DNA of 19,353 nucleotides, taken from contig JAQTSH010000008.1 of NCBI GenBank assembly GCA_028711405.1, positions 1 through 19,353 on the forward strand. Direction: 5' to 3'. The position numbers were made by a program, and so were the translations under genes. Below the pieces are notes generated by a model. That model worked only from the letters and a program-made list of their open reading frames with translations, made no database searches and had not been told where the DNA came from. Below, piece after piece: positions 1 to 6,951 of the stretch. The DNA is from Methanoregula sp. GTDB taxonomy: Archaea > Halobacteriota > Methanomicrobia > Methanomicrobiales > Methanospirillaceae. Each line of letters opens with the position of its first letter. Position 1 is the stretch's first letter.

Positions 1-21
1 GACCATGGAGAAAGGACGACA

Positions 22-72
22 AAGGGGTTCGATTCATCCCGTGACTAAAGTCACGGGTTTTCTCGACCCCTT
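22..72. repeat. Nested perfect hairpin, possible IS200/IS605-type end
   Basis: An inner 8-bp perfect stem (CCCGTGAC at 38-45, loop TAAA, GTCACGGG at 50-57) sits inside an outer stem (22-32 with 63-72, ten pairs and one bulged T). TTTT follows the inner stem. CCCGTGAC-type palindromes next to a GATGAATCGAAC-like flank on the minus strand recall the subterminal hairpins of IS200/IS605 and TnpB elements, where such structures guide transposition or form the 3' part of the guide RNA. No transposase gene is visible, so the element would lie left of the window or be a remnant. A simple terminator hairpin of a gene to the left is the main alternative. Confidence 0.4.
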
Positions 73-231
73 AACCCATGATCATAAAATACCGGTTTGC
101 CTGGTGGAGCAGGAAAGCCGTCGTCTCCGGGTGATCTTCCGGCGCAATCTCCCGTTACCGGAAGAATGCACCCCCGGTTACAGGTCCTGAAAATCTTCAT
201 GGTTAACAGGATTAGTACTCTTCATCATGGG

Positions 232-241
232 GATATATTTA
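232..241 (+). promoter_or_regulatory. TATA-like promoter of the DUF3344/PKD gene
   Basis: The A/T-only stretch ATATATTTA lies about 95 bases upstream of the ATG at 333. Archaeal spacing would put the transcript start near 262, leaving a leader of about 70 nt that contains the inverted repeat at 273-299. Assigned by pattern only. Confidence 0.4.
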
Positions 242-272
242 CAAACTCTCAAATAAAAAATGTTATCCAGTC

Positions 273-299
273 AGTTTACTGAAGAGGAGTGAGTAAACT
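273..299 (+). promoter_or_regulatory. Inverted repeat in leader (operator or RNA hairpin)
   Basis: AGTTTACT (273-280) and AGTAAACT (292-299) are perfect 8-bp inverted repeats separated by 11 bases. The loop carries GAGGAGTG, a Shine-Dalgarno-like stretch. The position between the predicted transcript start and the start codon at 333 suits either a repressor operator or a leader hairpin. Confidence 0.45.
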
Positions 300-332
300 A
301 TTATAGGTTAACGGTATACCGGGGCATTCTTC

Positions 333-2081
333 ATGAACGATCAGAAACCAGAATCTCATTGCACGAATATATGGATACCCGTAGCATTCGTTTTTTTTCT
401 CACGATATGCTGCATCCTGCCCGCAGCGGCAGGTGATTTCCCTCCTGCACGGGGGATATTCCCGGGAAAAAGCAGTATCAGCAATCTTGCCTTTGCGAAC
501 CAGCCAACCGGGTATTATTATTTCAAGTTCAACCAGACCAACGGGGGAGGGATCAATGCCCTCCATATTGCAGGGAGTTCAACAGCTCCGCCGAACTTTG
601 GTGATGTTACTACCACTACGTCCCAGTCCGGTACCTTTTATATCACCAATACGGGCGGCAGGGCATACGACGACGATATTATTCTCCTCGTGGCAGTGAA
701 GGGTTCAATCCCCGACAATTACGCAATCCACATAAAATCCAGCGGGTATTCCTGGATACCGAGCGGTGTGATGGGTGCTCAACCGGCGTTGTCCCAGATA
801 ACCTACCATCCAAATGTCGTTGACGAGACGTTTACCAAGTCACAGTTTGTCTATGGATCGCAGACCTGGAAACCTGCCGGGAATAACCTCCCGGCGGATT
901 ACCCGCTGTATTACGGGCAGGATATGACCGACACCACCAACCTGTGGAAACTGATGTTCGTCGATCTCAAGGCAGGGAATCTCGGCTCGAACGGAGCTCT
1001 CGATATTACCACCCTTGAAAATTACGGTGCGGTAAAAGTTGAATATTCGATTGAAAACCTGGATACGGTTACCACGTTCAATACGTACGCCTGGAGTGAC
1101 AACGCCCCCCAGGGGCATGGTATTTCATGGACAAACGGGCTCACGTCGGTAGGCAATGTACCTTCCATGGTCAGCGGGTATACGGTTCTGGGTCCGGATT
1201 ATGCCGACCGCGCATCAGAGTTCCCGACCGTTGTAGGAAGTCTTCCGGTATTCAATCCACCGGACACAAATTTTACGGCGAATGTGACCTCGGGGGCAGT
1301 CCCGCTCACCGTGCAGTTCAATGATACTACTACCCGGTCGGTCGAGAGCTGGTACTGGGATTTTGGTGATGAGAGCAGCTCAACCGAGAAGAACCCGGTA
1401 CATACGTACACAAACGAGGATACCTATACAGTTTCCCTGACTGCTGCAACCCACCAGGGTAAAACAGCCACAAAGACACAATCCAATTACATAACGGTCA
1501 CGTCTTCATCCGGGGGCAGTTTGCCGGGTACTTCAGGAGGGGATAGCGGGGGCAGCGATAGCAGCAGTCCGGTCACCGGTTCAGGTTCCTACCGGGTCAA
1601 TTTCACCGCTGACCTGACAACCGGTGTTCCCCCGCTTACGGTCCGGTTCCGCGATACCTCGACGATTAAAAATATTTCACGCTGGGCATGGGACTTTTCC
1701 GGGGACAACGTTCCGGACAGTGGAGATCAGAACCCCGCGTTCGTTTTTTATACGATTGGGAATTACTCCGTGAACCTGACCGTGGCTACCTCGGAGGGAA
1801 AAGTGTTCAATCTCACCCTCCCGGCGTACATACGGGTAACCGAAACACCGGCTTCCGAAGGGGACGGCTGGATCTCCTCAGACCAGTATGATGCCGGGCA
1901 GAGTTCAACCGGATCCACTCAACAACAAACCGTTGCACCGGTCCGGACGATGACAATTACCTCCACACCGGGTACAAGCGGCTATTCACCCGTCGGGACG
2001 AAGGTTGCTGAGCTCCTGCTTGATGCCCTCATCGTTGTCGGTGTTATCGGAGTCGGGGTGATCCTGTGGAAGAAGATGTGA
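333..2081 (+). CDS. DUF3344/PKD surface protein with C-terminal membrane anchor
   Basis: The 582-residue protein has a signal peptide (residues 1-34, hydrophobic stretch about 13-30, ending near AAAGD). A DUF3344 domain follows (about 36-300; conserved features include GGGINALH, SGTFYITNTGGRAYDDDI, VEYSIENL). Two PKD domains are at about 308-392 and 420-505, each with the WxWDF or WYWDF core. A Ser/Gly-rich linker separates them. A single transmembrane helix (about 558-580) ends in WKKM, so the protein should be displayed outside the cell and anchored in the membrane. DUF3344 is a domain of unknown function found in methanogen surface proteins; PKD domains are spacer or adhesion modules. The same DUF3344 module occurs twice in the giant protein at 8906-14875. 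The start at 333 has only a weak GGGG ribosome site but gives a proper signal peptide. Confidence 0.85.
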   Translation: MNDQKPESHCTNIWIPVAFVFFLTICCILPAAAGDFPPARGIFPGKSSISNLAFANQPTGYYYFKFNQTNGGGINALHIAGSSTAPPNFGDVTTTTSQSGTFYITNTGGRAYDDDIILLVAVKGSIPDNYAIHIKSSGYSWIPSGVMGAQPALSQITYHPNVVDETFTKSQFVYGSQTWKPAGNNLPADYPLYYGQDMTDTTNLWKLMFVDLKAGNLGSNGALDITTLENYGAVKVEYSIENLDTVTTFNTYAWSDNAPQGHGISWTNGLTSVGNVPSMVSGYTVLGPDYADRASEFPTVVGSLPVFNPPDTNFTANVTSGAVPLTVQFNDTTTRSVESWYWDFGDESSSTEKNPVHTYTNEDTYTVSLTAATHQGKTATKTQSNYITVTSSSGGSLPGTSGGDSGGSDSSSPVTGSGSYRVNFTADLTTGVPPLTVRFRDTSTIKNISRWAWDFSGDNVPDSGDQNPAFVFYTIGNYSVNLTVATSEGKVFNLTLPAYIRVTETPASEGDGWISSDQYDAGQSSTGSTQQQTVAPVRTMTITSTPGTSGYSPVGTKVAELLLDALIVVGVIGVGVILWKKM

Positions 2082-2097
2082 ATGTGTTCCCAATGGT

Positions 2098-2113
2098 GGG
2101 GAGTTATATCCCC
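2098..2113 (+). terminator. Small GC hairpin between surface gene and operon
   Basis: GGGGA (2098-2102), loop GTTATA, TCCCC (2109-2113), 17 bases after the stop codon of the surface gene. No T-run follows, so it may be a transcript 3' stabiliser rather than a true terminator. The loop doubles as a weak TATA-like element (TTATAT) for the operon that starts at 2183. Confidence 0.3.
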
Positions 2114-2182
2114 CGCCAGGAACCGGATGGGTGCAGGAGTCTGTCCGGCAGGGAACCGTGAGATGAATAATCGGGAGTATGT

Positions 2183-2965
2183 ATGGAACCTTTTGCAATT
2201 ACGACAATAACCGTCCTTCCCGGGCGGGCTAAAGACGGGACGATTGAATCATTTAAAGAGATTACGATACATGCCGGAGACATGGTCTCGATTGTCGGTC
2301 CGACCGGCTCCGGGAAGACCGCGTTTATTAATGACATAGAAGTCTTTGCATGTGAAGATACCGTGACCAGACGGACGATCCTTGTCAATGGGGAAGTGCC
2401 CCCCGATGAAATGGTGCGGGACCCTGCGCGGAAACCCATTGCCCTCATCACCCAGAATACCAAGTGTCTGGCAGATCTTACGGTTCAGGAATTTTTAGAG
2501 ATGCATGTGAAAGCCCGCAGGATCCCGGATGAGTCCCGCACCGCAGGCACGATCACGCTCGCAAACGAGTTTACCGGGGAGAAGATTACCGCACAGATGC
2601 GCATGACCTCCCTCTCCGGGGGACAGACCCGTTCACTTTTAATCGCTGATGCCATTTTTATTTCCAGTGCCCCAATTATCCTTCTCGATGAAGTGGAGAG
2701 CGGGGGGATCTTCAAGGAAAACGTGATTGCCTCCCTGAAAAGCAACAACAAAGCGGTTCTTTTTGTCACGCACGATCCGCTTCTTGCGCTCCTTTCGGAC
2801 CGTCGTATCGTGATGCGGAACGGTGCGGTAGAAACGATCCTCACCCCGGACGGGCGTGAGAAGAAGATCCTCGCCCGGATCTCTGAAATGGACGGGTTTT
2901 TTTCCCGGATGCGGGAGAAAATCCGTGCCGGGGAACTCCTGGACGGGGAGGTGCCGCCATCATGA
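2183..2965 (+). CDS. Soluble ABC-type ATPase, first gene of a three-gene operon
   Basis: The 260-residue protein has a complete ABC nucleotide-binding domain: P-loop GPTGSGKT (39-46), Q-loop near Q91 (ITQNT), signature LSGGQ (144-148), Walker B IILLDE (165-170) and the H-loop histidine H197 (FVTHD). It has no membrane segment and no permease gene nearby, so a transporter role is unlikely. It resembles the non-transport ABC ATPases that drive conformational or assembly reactions. Residues 22-54, which include the P-loop, closely match residues 211-243 of the Fe-S protein two genes downstream, where the P-loop is destroyed. The start is supported by GGGAG at 2173-2177. The stop overlaps the start of the GTPase gene by four bases (ATGA), so the two are translationally coupled. 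The substrate is unknown; metallocentre assembly is my inference from the neighbours. Confidence 0.85.
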   Translation: MEPFAITTITVLPGRAKDGTIESFKEITIHAGDMVSIVGPTGSGKTAFINDIEVFACEDTVTRRTILVNGEVPPDEMVRDPARKPIALITQNTKCLADLTVQEFLEMHVKARRIPDESRTAGTITLANEFTGEKITAQMRMTSLSGGQTRSLLIADAIFISSAPIILLDEVESGGIFKENVIASLKSNNKAVLFVTHDPLLALLSDRRIVMRNGAVETILTPDGREKKILARISEMDGFFSRMREKIRAGELLDGEVPPS

Positions 2966-3669
2966 AACTCATCATCTTTGCCGGTCCCCCGAGTGCCGGG
3001 AAGACTGCGGTGATCCGCCAGATCATCCGGCAGCTTACCGGGGAGTATGCCATCGCGTTTCTCAAGATCGATGTCGTGCGGGCGTTTGAAGACGAGGAGT
3101 TGTCAGCAGAGTTCGGGATCCCCACCCGGAAGGTCTACTCCGGGGATGTCTGCCCGGACCATACCGGGATCCTGGTGCTCCGCGATGCCATCTCATGGGC
3201 AGACGATCTCGGTGCCGGTATCCTGATTGTCGAGAGTGCCGGGCTTTGTCTCCGCTGCACACCCTATACTACGCAGGCACTTGGCGTTGTCGTTCTGTCT
3301 GCGGTCAGCGGGACGAACAGTCCTCTCAAGATGGCGCCGATGATTGCCCTTGCCGATATTGCGGTTGTCACCAAGGTTGACCTGATCTCGCAGGCAGAGA
3401 AAGAAGTATTCCGGGAACGGGTACGGGAAGTGGCTCCGTCGGTTGATATTATTGAGACGAACGCGGTGCACGGTACCGGACTCAGGTTCCTGATGAAGGC
3501 GATACGGGCAGGTCCCGATATTACCACCCCGGATGAAATTGTCCTCCGGGGTATGCCGCCCCTGGGAGTGTGTACTATCTGCGTCGGGAAGAAGGAGATC
3601 GGGTGGCAACACCATTACGGGATCTTAAAGAGCCTTGACAGCGCCGACGATCTCTACCGGGGAGAGTGA
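2962..3669 (+). CDS. HypB/CobW-like P-loop GTPase (putative metallochaperone)
   Basis: The 235-residue protein is a SIMIBI-class GTPase. It has P-loop GPPSAGKT (8-15), a switch region with YSGDVCPDH (59-67), ESAG (91-94) as the Walker B-like switch, and TKVD (137-140) as the NKxD-type guanine motif. Cysteines at C64, C96, C99 and a CxxC at 204-207, plus HH at 217-218, are plausible metal ligands. HypB binds nickel through similarly placed Cys/His in its GTPase domain and delivers it to NiFe hydrogenase, and the CobW/UreG/CooC relatives do comparable jobs. It differs from canonical HypB: there is no N-terminal His-rich region, and that feature appears instead on the neighbouring Fe-S protein. 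It overlaps the ATPase gene by four bases and is followed after six bases by the Fe-S gene. A metal-insertion GTPase is likely, but the target enzyme is not shown. Confidence 0.8.
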   Translation: MKLIIFAGPPSAGKTAVIRQIIRQLTGEYAIAFLKIDVVRAFEDEELSAEFGIPTRKVYSGDVCPDHTGILVLRDAISWADDLGAGILIVESAGLCLRCTPYTTQALGVVVLSAVSGTNSPLKMAPMIALADIAVVTKVDLISQAEKEVFRERVREVAPSVDIIETNAVHGTGLRFLMKAIRAGPDITTPDEIVLRGMPPLGVCTICVGKKEIGWQHHYGILKSLDSADDLYRGE

Positions 3670-3675
3670 AGGTTC

Positions 3676-4536
3676 ATGGTATGGGAGCCGCCCGGTCGGA
3701 ACTGCGGTGCCTGCGGGGTTGCGGAGTGCAGCAGTTTTCTCGCATTAGCATGGCAGGGGAAGAAGGATCTCCGGGACTGCCCGTACTACCCGCGCCAGTC
3801 CTGTGCAGACCGGGTGCTGACCCCCCCCGTTTCTCCGGATGTTGATATATCCGGGTTCGATTATGATTTTGTGGTGAAACCGTTCCCTGCCGAACCTTCT
3901 GCCCGCCGGTTTATCCAGCCGCTCCGGGTCGATCTCATCGAACGGTGGGAGATCATGCCCGGAGATATTATCCGGGGACGCCCGGTCGTACCCAGCTGCC
4001 CAATCCAGCACGTGCTCCGCGTCCTGTCGGTAGATCCGGTGACCGGGATCCTTGCCTGCCATACAGTCGGACCGGCTGTTGGCAGAAAGAGCCCGAAGGT
4101 TCATGACATACGGGCGTACCATGAGATCGCGTTCGAAGGAATCGCCGAGACCGTACGGAATGAACCCATGATGGGATTCCGACAGCGGTTCCTTCCCGCA
4201 AACTGCATGCGCCAGATGGTCCATTCGGGCGTTATCCAGCGGATACTGAAGAAATCGTTCGGAACGCATGTACGGATCGAGGAGATCCAGATGCACGGGA
4301 AACGGGAGAAATTGAAGGATGTGACGATCCGGCCCGGTGATGCGGTCTCGATCCGGGAGGCTTCCGGTTCCCGTAAGACGGTCGTCATTGATGGTATTGA
4401 GGTCAAAACGAACGAGGGAGTCGTCTTTGAACGAACACATAAAGACGGTGATGGCGGACACCAGGGACACGGGTCGGGAAAAGGACACCGTCACCGCCAT
4501 GATCAGGGCGGGCAGCGGCATGACGATGATGATTGA
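3676..4536 (+). CDS. Fe-S protein with degenerate P-loop segment and His-rich tail
   Basis: The 286-residue protein has three visible parts. Residues 8-43 hold a four-cysteine Fe-S motif of the CODH/ACS-gamma or RnfB type (NCGACGVAEC, then C35; C43 is extra), which normally binds a [4Fe-4S] cluster. Residues 60-200 are a middle region I do not recognise, with C108, C128 and C177. Residues 211-243 align with residues 22-54 of the ATPase encoded at 2183, but GPTGSGKT is replaced by REASGSRKT, so the glycines needed for phosphate binding are missing. Residues 255-286 form a His/Asp-rich tail with seven histidines, ending in DDDD, like the metal-storage tails of HypB, UreE and CooJ. The start follows the GTPase stop by six bases, with GAAGG as the ribosome site. 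An 8-C run at 3831-3838 lies inside the gene. Role inferred: metal-binding or redox partner of the ATPase and GTPase. Confidence 0.8.
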   Translation: MVWEPPGRNCGACGVAECSSFLALAWQGKKDLRDCPYYPRQSCADRVLTPPVSPDVDISGFDYDFVVKPFPAEPSARRFIQPLRVDLIERWEIMPGDIIRGRPVVPSCPIQHVLRVLSVDPVTGILACHTVGPAVGRKSPKVHDIRAYHEIAFEGIAETVRNEPMMGFRQRFLPANCMRQMVHSGVIQRILKKSFGTHVRIEEIQMHGKREKLKDVTIRPGDAVSIREASGSRKTVVIDGIEVKTNEGVVFERTHKDGDGGHQGHGSGKGHRHRHDQGGQRHDDDD

Positions 4537-4581
4537 CCAGTTCATATGCCTGATGCGGCAGGACCGGTTCCTGTATGCCCG

Positions 4582-4608
4582 GGCACCCGGCAGATTGTTT
4601 TTTGTGCC
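4582..4608 (+). terminator. T-run terminator after the three-gene operon
   Basis: A GC-rich stretch (TGCCCGGGCAC) is followed by a T6 run (4598-4603). GGCAC and GTGCC flank the T-run. Archaeal termination depends mainly on such T-runs, and the position is about 60 bases after the operon's last stop codon. Confidence 0.35.
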
Positions 4609-4668
4609 GTTAATTGTCCATAAGTAAACAGTAAATATTTAATTTTGACAAGTGATAAACGAGATTCA

Positions 4669-4681
4669 TTAAATATATATA
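4669..4681 (+). promoter_or_regulatory. TATA-box promoter
   Basis: TTAAATATATATA is a strong archaeal TATA match in an A/T-rich stretch (4622-4680). It predicts a transcript start near 4700. A 20-codon reading frame starts there (ATG 4694 or 4706, stop at 4756), so the transcript may carry a short leader peptide ahead of the zinc-ribbon gene at 4828. Confidence 0.5.
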
Positions 4682-4827
4682 GCTCTGAAACCAATGAGAG
4701 TGGTGATGACGCATTCCCCGGCAAGGAATCCTGTCCTGGAGCTATGTCAAAGGTGATCAAAAACAGGTGACCAGCTGGACGGATATGCGTTGTCAAAACG
4801 CCAGAAGCACTGACACCAGTGGCAACG

Positions 4828-5256
4828 ATGACTGCCCGAAGAATATCATCTCACGCTGATAAGCACGACCCCAGCCAGGACTTCAAGTCACGGGTAGAAT
4901 CCGTTGCCACACACCCTAATGCATTGCCAACAAGAACCTGTCCGAAATGTAGATTCCCCTTTATCAGTTTTCCTCGTGAGGTACGTCTGTGTTCGGAAGT
5001 ATGCCCGGACTGCAGGAAACAGTATGTCTGGAATTGTACAGCAAGTAAAACGCCGTTCCGGGCCGATGCGCATGCTGGCCCGGGGGGATGTGTCCACCAG
5101 GTTATTACAGCGAGTAGGACAATAACGGGGACGAATCCTCCTTCACCAGAATTTTTACAAACAGGTACCCATCAAGGATTTTGTTCATTTCTTATACGTG
5201 GACCGGCCCGGCGTAACGGCGTTCATGCAGAATACCAGGGGAGGATACCTGGATGA
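4828..5256 (+). CDS. Putative small zinc-ribbon protein
   Basis: This hypothetical protein of about 142 residues carries CPKC (about residues 38-41) and, after 13 residues, CSEVCPDC (about 55-62), the spacing of a zinc ribbon, with another Cys eight residues on. The hydrophobic pattern between the pairs (RFPFISF, KQYVWNC) looks like a genuine fold. The rest, roughly residues 70-142, is low in recognisable structure and may be non-coding read-through of an open frame. No convincing ribosome site precedes ATG 4828 or the upstream in-frame GTG 4819. It lies downstream of the promoter at 4669. Function unknown; the start and the C-terminal extent are both uncertain. Confidence 0.4.
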   Translation: MTARRISSHADKHDPSQDFKSRVESVATHPNALPTRTCPKCRFPFISFPREVRLCSEVCPDCRKQYVWNCTASKTPFRADAHAGPGGCVHQVITASRTITGTNPPSPEFLQTGTHQGFCSFLIRGPARRNGVHAEYQGRIPG

Positions 5257-5362
5257 GATGAAATCCGGTATACGAAATGCCAGCGGGTTCCGGAGAGGTT
5301 CTCACCCGGTTGTGCCGGCAGATGGGAATAATAACCTGAAACTCGCAGATACACATACCATC

Positions 5363-5647
5363 ATGCCATCCCCATTCCCGAACCCTGTCCCACCCTATCC
5401 CGGCTGGATACGCCGGGAATACCACCTCTCCCACCCGGTAACGCACGATGATATTGCAGCTTTTTTAGGGAACGAGGAACTCTACGTGCGGGAGACAGCA
5501 GCCGTCCCGGTGAACATCATTCACAAATTCGGGCTTGTCGAACTCCATTGCATCGTCGGAGAACCAAAAATCGAGATCTGGTTTGCCCCAGATGGCGGGG
5601 CGTACCCATCAGAATATCTGGATGCTCTTCTTGCGACCCGGTTTTAA
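5363..5647 (+). CDS. Small hypothetical protein
   Basis: The 94-residue reading frame has a protein-like composition from about residue 10 on, including YPGWIRREYHLSHPVTHDD, ELYVRETAAVPVNIIHKFG and IEIWFAPDGGAYPSEYLD. The alternation of charged and hydrophobic residues resembles a compact alpha/beta domain, but I do not recognise a family. The frame stays open back to ATG 5198, but that extension overlaps the zinc-ribbon frame and has poor composition, so the ATG at 5363 is preferred. It has no clear Shine-Dalgarno. It ends about 40 bases before the convergent molbindin gene, and the A/T-rich gap can stop transcription on both strands. No function can be proposed. Confidence 0.5.
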   Translation: MPSPFPNPVPPYPGWIRREYHLSHPVTHDDIAAFLGNEELYVRETAAVPVNIIHKFGLVELHCIVGEPKIEIWFAPDGGAYPSEYLDALLATRF

Positions 5648-5662
5648 TCGGGACGTATCCTC

Positions 5663-5689
5663 TAAAAAAAATAAGAAAAAGTTTTTTTA
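5663..5689. terminator. Bidirectional terminator between convergent genes
   Basis: An A-rich run (5664-5680) gives a poly-T tract on the minus strand for the molbindin gene, and a T7 run (5682-5688) gives one on the plus strand for the gene ending at 5647. This arrangement suits archaeal T-run termination. The T7 overlaps the last codons of the molbindin gene. Confidence 0.5.
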
Positions 5690-5896
5690 ATCGGTTCCGA
5701 CCATCACTTCGGAGGCTTTGACGATTGCGTAGACCTTCGATCCTTCCTTCAGTTTTAAGGATTCCGCAGAATGGGTAGTGATGGAAGAGACCATCTCATG
5801 GCCACCACCGATGGTAATCACGACTTCGGTGCTTACAGGACCCTTCTTGATCGATTTGACGGTGCCTGGTATCTGGTTTCTTGCGCTTATCTTCAT
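5687..5896 (-). CDS. mop: Molbindin, Mop/TOBE-domain molybdate-binding protein
   Basis: The 69-residue protein is a single Mop (TOBE) domain: SARNQIPGTV near the N-terminus, KKGPVSTEVVITI, then ITTHSAESLKLKEGSKVYA and IVKASEVMVG. This is the standard order and the normal length (about 68-70 residues) for molbindins, small cytoplasmic proteins that assemble as oligomers and bind molybdate or tungstate. In methanogens the metal serves formylmethanofuran dehydrogenase and formate dehydrogenase. The ATG is preceded by AGGTGA at the right distance and by a TATA-like element at 5927-5936, so it appears to be a monocistronic gene. No molybdate transporter genes adjoin it here. Confidence 0.9.
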   Translation of the reverse strand: MKISARNQIPGTVKSIKKGPVSTEVVITIGGGHEMVSSITTHSAESLKLKEGSKVYAIVKASEVMVGTD

Positions 5897-5926
5897 GTTC
5901 TCACCTTGCCTTACTATACGGGCATT

Positions 5927-5936
5927 CTATAAAAAA
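5927..5936 (-). promoter_or_regulatory. TATA-like promoter of the molbindin gene
   Basis: On the minus strand TTTTTTATAG lies about 31-40 bases upstream of the start codon at 5896. This predicts a very short leader that just includes the AGGTGA ribosome site (5901-5906). Confidence 0.45.
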
Positions 5937-6249
5937 GTATCTCAAATCGGTTCGTTGCCGGCAGACAGCGAAGTATTTACGAGATCGGTGATTCGTAGTT
6001 ACCGTATCGAAATTAAAAAGTCAGGAGTGTTTATGGATATTCTGGGGGTAATAAATGTGTCCAATAATTGGTTAAAAGTATAAGATTCTATGAGGATTAA
6101 CAATCCAATGTCGGGTAAAGTATCAATCCTGAATGTGGTGGTAAAACCGGCAACCGGCTACGGTTTGACGTCATCCGTTGGATAGTAATTCTACAGTTTG
6201 AGTGCTTGGGATCTAATCAGATGTTGACAATATCAACCCTGCACTTTCG

Positions 6250-6431
6250 TCACTACGGGCGGGGCACGGCGACCCCCCTTCGCCCCTCACTCCCGGGGCG
6301 TGCTCCCCCGCATCTCAGTGAGGCAGTAAAGATGAGGCATCCGCGTTAAAGCGGCTGGAGGTACGATGAGCATCGAAGATTTTCGTTCTCTCGGGAGTAT
6401 CCAGAAGTGCCTTCATCAACGTTATATCTGA
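6250..6431. other. GC-rich inverted-repeat segment with a short SD-led frame
   Basis: This block differs sharply from its A/T-rich surroundings: runs such as GGCGGGGCACGGCGACCCCCC, a 7-bp inverted repeat (CCTCACT 6285-6291, AGTGAGG 6317-6323) and CCGC-GTTAAA-GCGG (6341-6354). A strong ribosome site (GGAGGT, 6357-6362) precedes ATG 6366, but that frame stops after 21 codons (6429-6431). On the minus strand a 33-codon frame crosses the same bases. It could be a dispersed repeat or the broken 5' end of a gene. The rest of 5940-6690 holds no gene I can support. Confidence 0.35.
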
Positions 6432-6693
6432 AAAATCGTCATTGAGCCGCTGCGGGGGCACCATTTGGGGGCGGCGGAATCCTCTCCCTCTTCGGTATGA
6501 AGGAAAAGGATCTTATCTGCAACGTGCTTCTGCAATAAAATTCCTTTCTCTCTTTGCTGAAGTACCGATATCGTCAGATTAACAAAATTGATATAATAAC
6601 CTGTAGATAATTTTGTCCGGTAGGGACTTTTAGCCAATGTTCTTGCACGACCTATTTATTCTCCATCTCACGTATACTCTATATAATAATCAA

Positions 6694-6951
6694 AAGGGGG
6701 TATCGATCATACCGAAAATCAAAACAAAAATTTCATCAGGGCTCTATATCCCTCACGACCTCCTGAAAAAAGCGGGGATCGATGGAGAAGTGGAACTGGA
6801 TCTGGCAGATGGCGAGATTCGTATTATTTCCCCGTTAAAAGGGAAAAAAAAGAGAGACTCCCGGAAAGCGTCTTTTTCAGAGTGTATCGGGAGTTTTGAC
6901 ACCCCGGGAATCCATGGACGGGATCATGACACGTATCTCTATTGCAAATAA
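6694..6951 (+). pseudogene. VapB/AbrB-type antitoxin, probably without start codon
   Basis: From about 6706 the frame reads IIPKIKTKISSGLYIPHD, then LLKKAGIDGEVELDLADGEI: an AbrB/SpoVT-like swapped-hairpin DNA-binding domain. A basic KGKKKRDSRK linker and a short C-terminal tail of the kind that binds a PIN toxin follow. A TATA-like stretch (6673-6690) and a GGGGG ribosome site (6696-6700) point to initiation at or just after 6700, but the codon there is GTA and no ATG, GTG or TTG follows before the domain. The only upstream start, ATG 6637, lies before the promoter and adds an unlikely 23 residues. I infer that the original start (perhaps GTG) has been lost. It overlaps the toxin frame by 26 bases, as in intact VapBC operons. 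Confidence 0.6.

Noticed and set aside
22..45. GGTTCGATTC resembles the T-arm of a tRNA
   Set aside because: The loop and stem are out of register, and no acceptor, D or anticodon arm is found around it; the bases are explained by the nested hairpin.
3745..4545. 266-codon open frame on the minus strand
   Set aside because: It is antisense to the Fe-S gene, which has recognisable motifs and operon spacing; the antisense product has none.
5198..5362. N-terminal extension of the small gene at 5363
   Set aside because: It overlaps the zinc-ribbon frame and has poor protein character compared with the part after 5363.
6422..6637. 71-codon minus-strand frame (MAKSPYRTKLSTGYY...)
   Set aside because: Composition is somewhat protein-like, but there is no ribosome site, promoter or family motif; kept only as a possible gene remnant.
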